Assembly: GCA_907165065.1 (NCBI GenBank)
Contig: OU015529.1
Location: 10,053,554-10,117,553, forward strand
DNA length: 64,000 bases
Source of the DNA: Caprimulgus europaeus
Lineage: Eukaryota; Chordata; Aves; Caprimulgiformes; Caprimulgidae
Direction: 5' to 3'
The number at the start of each line of letters is the position of its first letter. Within the stretch, counting starts at the first letter, position 1. Under the pieces are notes generated by a model. It was not told the origin of the DNA. It did not search any database and worked only from the letters and a program-made list of their open reading frames with translations. Of the stretch, positions 52,401 through 56,860 are shown one piece after another. Made by a program: the position numbers and the translations under genes.

Positions 52401-55066
52401 AAAAATCAGTGAATTCTGATGTAAGTGAACCTTGTTCTGGTTTGGGAAAACTGGTGACCCAGTGAAACCAAATGCCTGTTAAGTGGAAGGATTTCCAACT
52501 AAAGGCTCCCATGTTCTGTTTCACTTCAAAGAGTTATTCTTGGGAAGGAAGCATATTAAAATGTAGTTAAATAAAATAGGTACTAGGCTATGAGCAGTTA
52601 AAGCATAGTCTAGAATAAAATGGGTCATCTTTGAATGCTGAAGACCTCAGTTGGCCAGAAAGCTGAAGATGGAGGAGCTTCATTGTTTGAGCTGTGTATT
52701 AGGTGCACCCAAGAGTGTAACAATAAGAGAACCTCTGACTGCTTTTGAGAGATGAGTATTTTGGGCTCCCTAAGTCTTCCTACTCTTTTAAAAATTAGCA
52801 CAAAGGGCACTCTTCTAACGTGCCTTGTTAGATTATGAGATACAGTTTGATATCAAACAAACCCTTGGTCTTTGTGCACTACAGGAAGCATGATTGATAA
52901 CTAGGGGAGGGTAAGTTATTCCATAACAGAATTTGAAGGTAGTTTGCATGTGAAAATGAGATTTTCCTCTGCACTTCCTGCAGTACAAATACAGAGAAGC
53001 CTTCCTGAGAGACAGAGGCCAGCACATTGGATTCCTCAGTGCACATGATGATCCCAAAATCAGGCATGTCCTCAGAGTGGGGAAACTCCAGAGTGACAAC
53101 GAATACAGGAGTGGGTATGCCCAAAACAGGGCACAGTTCCAGAGTCACCTCAACCAGCCAGGATTCCTCCATGCCAAGAGAAGTCAGCAGCTTGCAAGCA
53201 ATGTTAACTACAGGCAGCCTTTGCACCAATACACTTGTGATCCTGAGCAGCTCAATGTGAAGCATGCAAAGCAGGCCTACAAGCTGCAGAGTGATGTAAG
53301 TGTGGCTGAGTGACATTGTCTTTCCAAGTGCTGGGAGCTGTCTGTGGCAATGGCTTTGCAGACCTTACCTATCAACAAAATCATGTTCTTGAAAGGACTA
53401 CAGTCTGTTTGCTGAAAATGAACAGTTTATTATTGACCCTGTTGCTCTTTATATACCCTCTCTTTGAATAGCCAGGTCATGTGGTTTGGTTAGAGCCAAA
53501 CAAGATAATAAACACTGGTATATGTTTCATTCTTTTAGGTAAAATACAAGTCTGACTTGAACTGGCTCAAAGGCATGGGCTGGACTCCTCCAGGTTCTTA
53601 CAAAGTCGAAATGGCAAGAAGAGCTGCTGAGCTGGCGTACATTCGGGAAAGGGGATTGCAAGGTGCTTCTGCTCAGCATGGACCTGGAGTTGTAAGTAGA
53701 GTAAATCATTCTTCTCACAAATCCCAATAGTGCTGTTCTCTAGAAGGCAAGCAGGCAGGCATGTATTCTGTTTAATACTTTTGAATGCTTCCAGACTACA
53801 GTTCTCACTATTAGTTGAACAGAATATATATATATATATATATATATATGCTTCCCTCATGAAGCTTTGTGGCTTTGTGCACACCTTAATTTGAAGGAAC
53901 CTCTCAAGAGAATTCAATACTGTCATGGCTGAGGAATTCCTATAGGGAACTAGGAAGTGCCACAGGATAGGATTTACTTATACTATGGGATGTTTCCCTT
54001 AATTTGTGGATGTTGTTAGATCTCAAAGCATCACGGTATCTCCATGGAGAGCAGAAGTGGAGATGGAAGGCACTCCTGTCTCTTTTCCTAATTTCAGCAA
54101 GACATCATGTGTTGCCATGTAATTATGTGTTGCCATGTAATTTCCACCAGCAACTGTATTGACAGGCTCAGTGTAGACTCCTAACAGCGTAATGTGTGCG
54201 GTGGAAGGCTCCCCAGTACTGTGGGAGGCTTTTTGCAAAGGAGGAATGCTCCAGCCTCCCCCATCTCTGTCCATCTCGATGCAAGAAATTACAACCTGGG
54301 ATGTTCCAGGTTTTCCTTCTCCCTACCTCCACAGGAATGACTCCCACTCCACAGCGTGAGAGCAAAAGCCATACAGGAACCTTGTAGCCCCCATAGTTAG
54401 GATGTATTAAGTTATGATAAAAGAGAAGCTCTGCACATTAAATACTTGTTTATTTAAGTTTTAACTTTGGCAACAAGTCAAATGACAAACCAGCCCAAGA
54501 GAAATAGGACATATCCATGATTTACATTCCCATCTGAAAAGTTACTCAAGAAATAAATTATAACTGTGGTTGAAGAATGCAGGCAGTGGGGACTGCAGGC
54601 AATATCTTCTTAAACCCTATGTATGATAGCGATCTGATGCTCCCAGGGAAATCTACAGGTGTGGAATCCACCTGGAACTCAGGTGTTTGCTGGTTTGCTC
54701 TTCATTTAGGGCTCAAATTAGAAATTAGGACTTGAGCACGTTCAGTCCTTTGATATGTGTAGTATCTAACTTACATGAACAACTCCATTTTTTATACCTT
54801 TCCACTGCAGACATTTGCTCAGTGCACAGCTGGGATTTAGATTTTGCCCATTTCTTTGCCAGTTGTGGTAATTTTTAATGTGTAAATATTTTTATAGAAT
54901 AATAGTTAAAATCTTCTCCTGTCCACTGGCTGTCCTCACAGTTTACTTGGGATTGATTTTACAGGACCAATTGGAGACAGAAGGATCTCAGCAGGTCACA
55001 GTCAACCCTGATGCTTCAGAAATTCTGCAAGTCAAGAGAAGGAAAATGCAGCTGTATCAGAAGTAA
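4370..55066 (+). CDS. NRAP: NRAP, nebulin-related anchoring protein (42 coding exons)
   Basis: Spliced gene whose exons were traced individually by splice sites, frame and repeat pattern. The product is about 1734 residues, close to mammalian NRAP (about 1730), with the same exon count as I recall for the human gene. Residues 6-57 are a LIM zinc-binding domain. Residues from about 150 on are nebulin modules of about 35 residues, with SD/SE at exon ends and a Tyr near exon starts. Single modules fill exons 5-10, and 7-module super-repeats start at exons 11, 18, 24, 29, 35 and 40. Nearly all introns are phase 0, so each exon is one or more whole modules. Known role of the family: an actin-binding scaffold at intercalated discs, myotendinous junctions and nascent myofibrils in striated muscle. 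One defect is visible: an extra A in exon 3 shifts the frame (see findings). Residue numbers below assume that base is absent. Introns not listed separately hold nothing I recognise. Confidence 0.97.
4699..4793 (+). CDS. NRAP: NRAP exon 2 (second half of LIM domain)
   Basis: Residues 25-56, with ligands H27, C30, C33, C36 and C54. The full spacing is C-x2-C-x17-H-x2-C-x2-C-x2-C-x17-C-x2-H, a complete LIM motif. The exon ends in phase 2 at donor gtaagt. Confidence 0.95.
5475..5554 (+). CDS. NRAP: NRAP exon 3 (end of LIM domain, frame disrupted by A8 run)
   Basis: Supplies the last LIM ligand (H57), then the linker [15 protein letters not shown]. Acceptor ttttttag and donor gtaagt are both good. 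The run of eight A at 5535-5542 puts the exon out of phase with exon 4. With seven A the exon would end ..KKLSEV in phase 0 and join exon 4 in the only open frame. As written, the join runs into a TGA eight codons into exon 4. See findings. Confidence 0.85.
7235..7440 (+). repeat. Ancient amniote SINE-like relic (MIR/CORE-like)
   Basis: Contains, in order, 'cctctgtacttaa', 'aaaatgggaacaatg' and 'ctcttcaggacagggactgt', followed by a degraded tail. This is the order of segments in old amniote SINE/LINE tails. Recognition is from memory and the copy is strongly diverged. Confidence 0.45.
7278..7323. repeat. 23-bp tandem duplication
   Basis: Two adjacent 23-bp copies starting tacacatgct with one mismatch (c/g at the 11th base). 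Confidence 0.85.
8739..8843 (+). CDS. NRAP: NRAP exon 4 (linker after LIM)
   Basis: Residues 83-117, read [17 protein letters not shown]..; 105 nt, phase 0 at both ends, donor gtaaga. Equivalent to the linker between the LIM domain and the first nebulin modules. Confidence 0.85.
8938..9174 (+). mobile_element. CR1 LINE 3' end (truncated)
   Basis: Sense-oriented, 5'-truncated chicken-repeat-1 fragment: 'acatgaggaaaaatttctt', 'ctacccagagaggttgtg', 'gtgatctccagaggtccctt', ending in the CR1 terminal ATTCTGTG repeats. It lies 95 nt after NRAP exon 4. The open frame at 8915-9121 belongs to it and is not a gene. This element is the main evidence for an avian source. Confidence 0.93.
9570..9674 (+). 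CDS. NRAP: NRAP exon 5 (first nebulin-like module)
   Basis: Residues 118-152, starting [14 protein letters not shown] and ending in the module signature SD at donor gtaagt. A divergent nebulin module. Confidence 0.92.
10254..10361 (+). CDS. NRAP: NRAP exon 6 (nebulin module, GKGSFPAM type)
   Basis: Residues 153-188, [22 protein letters not shown]. First of three near-identical modules (exons 6, 8 and 10). The following donor is gtaagt. Confidence 0.96.
11131..11235 (+). CDS. NRAP: NRAP exon 7 (nebulin module)
   Basis: Residues 189-223, [18 protein letters not shown]. 105 nt, phase 0, donor gtaagt. Confidence 0.96.
11844..11951 (+). CDS. NRAP: NRAP exon 8 (nebulin module, GKGSFPAM type)
   Basis: Residues 224-259, [23 protein letters not shown]. 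Second copy of the GKGSFPAM module. Confidence 0.96.
12630..12725 (+). repeat. Old CR1/L3-like LINE 3' tail relic
   Basis: 'gaactaatggtctgggttg' followed by 'ggcaagtcccatgttccta' resembles the conserved 3' tail of ancient CR1/L3-type LINEs. Low identity, recognised from memory. Confidence 0.35.
12918..13022 (+). CDS. NRAP: NRAP exon 9 (divergent nebulin module)
   Basis: Residues 260-294, [20 protein letters not shown]. It ends in QYGQ rather than SD/SE. Donor gtatgc is weaker than its neighbours. Confidence 0.95.
13023..15649. other. NRAP: NRAP intron 9
   Basis: AT-rich, with short A and T runs. No exon-like segment or recognisable repeat. Confidence 0.7.
15650..15754 (+). CDS. NRAP: NRAP exon 10 (nebulin module, GKGSFPAM type)
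   Basis: Residues 295-329, [22 protein letters not shown]. Third copy of the GKGSFPAM module, closest to exon 8. Confidence 0.96.
15755..17644. other. NRAP: NRAP intron 10
   Basis: AT-rich intron with nothing recognisable; overlapping short open frames on both strands at about 16792-17452 look like chance. Confidence 0.7.
17645..17761 (+). CDS. NRAP: NRAP exon 11 (nebulin module, opens an early super-repeat)
   Basis: Residues 330-368, [24 protein letters not shown]. At 117 nt it corresponds in position to the roughly 114-nt first segment of the later super-repeats. Confidence 0.95.
18438..18722 (-). mobile_element. Degraded CR1-type LINE fragment, reverse orientation (NRAP intron 11)
   Basis: 'ggactggaagggtcctcctgg' near the start and 'cttagactaagcaagccaac' near the end match, in reverse complement, the order of segments in older CR1 3' regions of birds and reptiles. 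Strongly diverged. Confidence 0.5.
19521..19625 (+). CDS. NRAP: NRAP exon 12 (candidate alternatively spliced module)
   Basis: Residues 369-403, [19 protein letters not shown]. 105 nt, phase 0/0, so skipping it keeps the frame. From memory, a cardiac NRAP isoform of mammals lacks exon 12; this exon has that ordinal position. Confidence 0.95.
20578..20685 (+). CDS. NRAP: NRAP exon 13 (nebulin module)
   Basis: Residues 404-439, [20 protein letters not shown]. Ends SN instead of SD; donor gtgagt. Confidence 0.95.
20888..20960. repeat. Dispersed palindromic repeat, copy 1
   Basis: 'ttctttgacatcagtggga' flanked by 'ctccttcag' and 'ctgaagg', then 'gggtcagacc'. Degenerate copy of a palindromic element with core close to CCATTGACTTCAATGGG. 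Confidence 0.5.
21368..21472 (+). CDS. NRAP: NRAP exon 14 (nebulin module)
   Basis: Residues 440-474, [22 protein letters not shown]. Ends LKD; donor gtaaat. Confidence 0.95.
22624..22722 (+). CDS. NRAP: NRAP exon 15 (99-nt module)
   Basis: Residues 475-507, [19 protein letters not shown]. Its 99-nt size and YRQ..LKYSS pattern match exons 21, 26, 32 and 37. Confidence 0.96.
23242..23346 (+). CDS. NRAP: NRAP exon 16 (nebulin module)
   Basis: Residues 508-542, [21 protein letters not shown]. Corresponds to exons 22, 27, 33 and 38. Confidence 0.96.
23655..23716. repeat. Dispersed palindromic repeat, copy 2
   Basis: 'cccactgaagtcaatgg' followed by 'cagtgacttcagtg' in opposite orientation, then 'ggatcaagccc'. 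The clearest two-arm copy in the window. Confidence 0.6.
24268..24298. repeat. Dispersed palindromic repeat, copy 3 (partial)
   Basis: 'cttccattgactttcagaag' followed by 'ttaagcatgtg'. One arm only. Confidence 0.4.
24931..25038 (+). CDS. NRAP: NRAP exon 17 (108-nt module)
   Basis: Residues 543-578, [24 protein letters not shown]. Corresponds to exons 23, 28, 34 and 39 (YKxSW..LDALPF type). Confidence 0.96.
25863..25964 (+). CDS. NRAP: NRAP exon 18 (super-repeat 1, module 1)
   Basis: Residues 579-612, [23 protein letters not shown]. 102 nt, the shorter equivalent of the 114-nt exon 29. Confidence 0.96.
26464..26661 (+). CDS. NRAP: NRAP exon 19 (super-repeat 1, modules 2-3 fused)
   Basis: Residues 613-678: two modules in one 198-nt exon, [19 protein letters not shown].. 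then [22 protein letters not shown]. Confidence 0.97.
26885..26989 (+). CDS. NRAP: NRAP exon 20 (super-repeat 1, WMKGAGC motif)
   Basis: Residues 679-713, [23 protein letters not shown]. Carries the once-per-super-repeat motif related to WLKGIGW of nebulin (tropomyosin/troponin site in nebulin), with C in place of the last W. Confidence 0.96.
26990..29308. other. NRAP: NRAP intron 20
   Basis: Contains one copy of the dispersed palindromic repeat (28428-28490). Otherwise nothing recognisable. Confidence 0.7.
28428..28490. repeat. Dispersed palindromic repeat, copy 4
   Basis: 'ggcctgatccaaagcctgat' followed by 'aaatggaag' and 'ttcacttcagtgtg'. Shares the 'ggcctgatcc' end expected of the element. 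Confidence 0.5.
29309..29407 (+). CDS. NRAP: NRAP exon 21 (super-repeat 1, 99-nt module)
   Basis: Residues 714-746, [20 protein letters not shown]; donor gtgagt. Confidence 0.96.
29408..31283. other. NRAP: NRAP intron 21
   Basis: No recognisable exon or repeat. Confidence 0.7.
31284..31388 (+). CDS. NRAP: NRAP exon 22 (super-repeat 1)
   Basis: Residues 747-781, [21 protein letters not shown]. Donor gtactg is weak compared with its neighbours. Confidence 0.95.
31865..31972 (+). CDS. NRAP: NRAP exon 23 (super-repeat 1, last module)
   Basis: Residues 782-817, [24 protein letters not shown]. Confidence 0.96.
32595..32906 (+). CDS. NRAP: NRAP exon 24 (super-repeat 2, modules 1-3 fused)
   Basis: Residues 818-921 in one 312-nt exon: [16 protein letters not shown].., [19 protein letters not shown].., [22 protein letters not shown]. 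Equals exon 29 plus exon 30 in size (114+198) with no intron. Confidence 0.97.
33962..34066 (+). CDS. NRAP: NRAP exon 25 (super-repeat 2, WMKGVGW motif)
   Basis: Residues 922-956, [23 protein letters not shown]. Full WMKGVGW motif. Confidence 0.96.
34067..36203. other. NRAP: NRAP intron 25
   Basis: No recognisable exon or repeat. Confidence 0.7.
36204..36302 (+). CDS. NRAP: NRAP exon 26 (super-repeat 2, 99-nt module)
   Basis: Residues 957-989, [21 protein letters not shown]. Ends VD instead of SD. Confidence 0.95.
36303..38129. other. NRAP: NRAP intron 26
   Basis: Contains one short copy of the palindromic repeat (36488-36530). Otherwise nothing recognisable. Confidence 0.7.
36488..36530. 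repeat. Dispersed palindromic repeat, copy 5
   Basis: 'cccactgaaattaatgggag', one arm with two changes from the core. Confidence 0.5.
38130..38234 (+). CDS. NRAP: NRAP exon 27 (super-repeat 2)
   Basis: Residues 990-1024, [21 protein letters not shown]; donor gtataa. Confidence 0.95.
38592..38699 (+). CDS. NRAP: NRAP exon 28 (super-repeat 2, last module)
   Basis: Residues 1025-1060, [24 protein letters not shown]; donor gtacgt. Confidence 0.96.
39486..39599 (+). CDS. NRAP: NRAP exon 29 (super-repeat 3, module 1)
   Basis: Residues 1061-1098, [21 protein letters not shown]. 114 nt; separate from the two-module exon 30, as in super-repeat 1. Confidence 0.96.
39600..43088. other. NRAP: NRAP introns 29 and 30 (around exon 30)
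   Basis: Non-coding apart from exon 30. Intron 29 has a possible weak palindromic-repeat copy at about 40248-40290. Intron 30 has a 10-bp hairpin at 41762-41789. Confidence 0.7.
41024..41221 (+). CDS. NRAP: NRAP exon 30 (super-repeat 3, modules 2-3 fused)
   Basis: Residues 1099-1164, [19 protein letters not shown].. then [22 protein letters not shown]. 198 nt. Confidence 0.97.
43089..43193 (+). CDS. NRAP: NRAP exon 31 (super-repeat 3, FMRGVGC motif)
   Basis: Residues 1165-1199, [23 protein letters not shown]. As in exon 20, C replaces the last W of the motif and GCIT follows. Confidence 0.96.
44231..44329 (+). CDS. NRAP: NRAP exon 32 (super-repeat 3, 99-nt module)
   Basis: Residues 1200-1232, [21 protein letters not shown]; donor gtaggc. 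Confidence 0.95.
45129..45233 (+). CDS. NRAP: NRAP exon 33 (super-repeat 3)
   Basis: Residues 1233-1267, [21 protein letters not shown]. Confidence 0.96.
45594..45701 (+). CDS. NRAP: NRAP exon 34 (super-repeat 3, last module)
   Basis: Residues 1268-1303, [24 protein letters not shown]; donor gtgagt. Confidence 0.96.
45702..47347. other. NRAP: NRAP intron 34
   Basis: Holds an old SINE-like relic at about 46598-46795; otherwise nothing recognisable. Confidence 0.7.
46598..46795 (+). repeat. Ancient amniote SINE-like relic with ATC tail
   Basis: 'ttggaagcactttataaaca', 'gtgttattatcccatttcaa' and 'gcacactgttgatgctgtat', ending in an (ATC)n-like tail. Same general segment order as the relic at about 7235. 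The terminal pieces match the tail of old amniote SINE/L2-CR1 elements from memory. Confidence 0.5.
47348..47659 (+). CDS. NRAP: NRAP exon 35 (super-repeat 4, modules 1-3 fused)
   Basis: Residues 1304-1407 in one 312-nt exon: [17 protein letters not shown].., [19 protein letters not shown].., [22 protein letters not shown]. Confidence 0.97.
47660..49555. other. NRAP: NRAP intron 35
   Basis: A 15-nt A run at 48990-49004, not preceded by a recognisable retroelement. Nothing else seen. Confidence 0.7.
49556..49660 (+). CDS. NRAP: NRAP exon 36 (super-repeat 4, FMKGVGW motif)
   Basis: Residues 1408-1442, [23 protein letters not shown]. Confidence 0.96.
50346..50444 (+). CDS. NRAP: NRAP exon 37 (super-repeat 4, 99-nt module)
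   Basis: Residues 1443-1475, [21 protein letters not shown]; donor gtaggt. Separated from exon 38 by only 115 nt. Confidence 0.96.
50560..50664 (+). CDS. NRAP: NRAP exon 38 (super-repeat 4)
   Basis: Residues 1476-1510, [23 protein letters not shown]; donor gtaaat. Confidence 0.96.
50665..52232. other. NRAP: NRAP intron 38
   Basis: No recognisable exon or repeat. Confidence 0.7.
52233..52340 (+). CDS. NRAP: NRAP exon 39 (super-repeat 4, last module)
   Basis: Residues 1511-1546, [24 protein letters not shown]. Confidence 0.96.
52984..53295 (+). CDS. NRAP: NRAP exon 40 (super-repeat 5, modules 1-3 fused)
   Basis: Residues 1547-1650 in one 312-nt exon: [17 protein letters not shown].., [19 protein letters not shown].., [22 protein letters not shown]. 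Confidence 0.97.
53539..53691 (+). CDS. NRAP: NRAP exon 41 (last nebulin module, WLKGMGW motif)
   Basis: Residues 1651-1701, [19 protein letters not shown].. then a unique stretch ending HGPGV. The motif differs from nebulin's WLKGIGW at one position. Donor gtaagt. Confidence 0.95.
53824..53849. repeat. TA dinucleotide microsatellite, about (TA)13
   Basis: About 13 uninterrupted TA units, 130 nt downstream of NRAP exon 41. Probably length-polymorphic. Confidence 0.95.
54107..54142. repeat. Perfect 18-bp tandem duplication
   Basis: Unit atgtgttgccatgtaatt repeated twice with no mismatch, in NRAP intron 41. The absence of mismatches suggests a young slippage event. Confidence 0.9.
54965..55066 (+). 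CDS. NRAP: NRAP exon 42 (C-terminal tail and stop)
   Basis: Residues 1702-1734, [19 protein letters not shown].. ending [10 protein letters not shown], then TAA at 55064-55066. The VNPDASEIL core matches the conserved C-terminus of NRAP; the end is strongly basic. Confidence 0.95.
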   Translation, partial: DQLETEGSQQVTVNPDASEILQVKRRKMQLYQK

Positions 55067-55400
55067 ACAGAAAAATGACATAACACAAATAGATTTTCAT
55101 CTTGTCCTGCAAATCCCGTAGCTTTTCCAGTTTTCTGGGAAGTACTATAGATGGCATCTAAGAACTTTTTGTTTTAAAAAGCAACTTAAACATTGCAATT
55201 TATAACTGATAATTTTATTTTTGTGTGGGTACTTTGTGATTTATAACTGTATGCATTACAGAATCTGATTTTTATTTAAAGCTGTAAATGAAATTAATAC
55301 TAGGTGACTGGCAGGCTCAGCTTTGTACTACAGATGAATGAACTTGATTGGTAGAATATAAAATAATTTGTACTAAATAAATCAGATTAATCTTATTCCA
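55067..55400 (+). terminator. NRAP: NRAP 3' UTR with poly(A) signal
   Basis: AATAAA at 55376-55381, 310 nt after the stop. Cleavage would be expected at about 55395-55405. No other strong AATAAA lies between the stop and this site. Confidence 0.7.
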
Positions 55401-55799
55401 TACTTGTAATCTCTGGAGATTTTTATGTTCCTGGATTATTGTCACCATTGACCTAAGAGAATACAAAAGCATGACTCAGGGGGCTTAACAGATGAACAAC
55501 ACAAAGGCCAGCAGAAGCAAAGTTATCACTGACTAACCAAGGCCACGTCTTTTAGCGAACACCAGGGAATTTGTTCTTGATTAACAGGATGTATTCAGAT
55601 CACATTTAGTCTTCAATTTTTTTCAACTCTTCCAAAGCAAAAAATCAGAACTAGTTTGTTAGAAATTTTTCCAATAGGGATAGCTATTGATAAATTAGGT
55701 AGAACCTTAAAGAAGGTTGTAAACTCTGGAATTCAGATGAAAGACACAATACTATTTTAACATATTGACTCTTCACAAATGTCTATTCTTTATATCCTG
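55401..55799. other. Convergent intergenic region between NRAP and HABP2
   Basis: AT-rich sequence between the expected 3' ends of the two genes. No gene or recognisable repeat. Confidence 0.5.
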
Positions 55800-56683
55800 G
55801 TTTAATACCAATCCTCTCATTTTCAAATTTCTGTATAGGGTTGTAGAATCATTGGACAAAAAAATACACATTCACCTTGCAAAACTTGTGAAAACCCAAT
55901 AATTATCCAATAGCTTTAGACCCATTTTTTAAATGGGATTTGATACCCTTTTGGTTTCAGTGGTATGAATTGAAGTTAGGCACATAGATACCATTCTAGA
56001 TCTGGAGCATAGTAAGTAATTATCCTCTTGTCAGGAATAAAGTAGATCATTCTAACAGTGATTTCTTTTTCTACCTGGAATGCATCAGTGATGGAACTTA
56101 AGGTTATTTGCTCTGCAGAAGTGCTTTTAAAAACAGCTCTTCTGCCTGATCCTCCAGTCTGAGATGATTCCATTGGCTCCAGGCTTGCAAACACAGGCAC
56201 ATGCTGAATTTTATATATGTGAAAGAGGGCAGTGGCTTTAGGAGCACACACCAATTGCTTTGAGGTGTCAGGGTCCAGTGAGTGCAGAAAAAACACACCT
56301 TAGCCAGGGGCATAAGGGGAAAAGGGAAAGGGTGGCACCAGCTGAGCCTGCAGAATTTTCAGGGCTTGAAAAGCAAAACTGGAAACATTGATAACTGCAG
56401 CTCTGATTGATTTGGGGAAGAACTGGAGTTGCTTTACTTTCTGATCTGTTTTGCCTACAAAATGTGGGCTTATTTCAAAGTCCCCTATCCACAAAGACAG
56501 GAAAACTGTCACTGACATTCCAGCAAACACTCTAAGTCTATTTTCAAGGTGGTGATCAAGGCTGCACCATGTAGGCCATGAGAAAATATCAGTAATGTTT
56601 TTGGTCAAAGAGGAGGCATTTAGGGAAATAATAAAAACAAGTAAATATCTCAAGCTTACCATTTCTCATTCCAAAGATGTCTC
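55800..56683 (-). terminator. HABP2: HABP2 3' UTR, candidate poly(A) signal
   Basis: Downstream of the stop the first plausible signal read on the - strand is ATTAAA at 55801-55806. Two modest open frames (120 and 106 codons) lie here but have no recognisable features and are treated as UTR noise. Confidence 0.35.
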
Positions 56684-56860
56684 CTAATGAAGTGACCTTG
56701 ACTCAGACCGAATTTTGGATTTAATCCAAGTGAGAAATGTTGTCACCTGGGTATAAACTCCTGGCTTGTTTTTTAACCCGCACCCGTCACCCCAGCTCAC
56801 AAGGCCATAGACATAGTAGGAGCCATTTTCTACACAAGTTAGAGGGCCTCCAGAGTCTCC
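56684..56860 (-). CDS. HABP2: HABP2 exon 13 (catalytic Ser, C-terminus and stop)
   Basis: [19 protein letters not shown].., LVSWGDGCG.., [16 protein letters not shown], ending SESRSLH. Contains the catalytic Ser and the Gly residues lining the S1 pocket (SWG and PGV). 58 codons then stop; acceptor tctcatcag. Confidence 0.95.
   Translation of the reverse strand, partial: GDSGGPLTCVENGSYYVYGLVSWGDGCGLKNKPGVYTQVTTFLTWIKSKIRSESRSLH

Larger units (their letters stand above)
53692..54964. other. NRAP: NRAP intron 41
   Basis: Contains a TA microsatellite at 53824-53849 and a perfect 18-bp tandem duplication at 54107-54142. Otherwise nothing recognisable. Confidence 0.75.

Noticed and set aside
52879..53316. 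145-codon open frame on the - strand
   Set aside because: Antisense shadow of NRAP exon 40, whose + strand reading is clearly nebulin repeat.
56300..56662. 120-codon open frame on the - strand after the HABP2 stop
   Set aside because: Lies in the expected 3' UTR and resembles nothing known.
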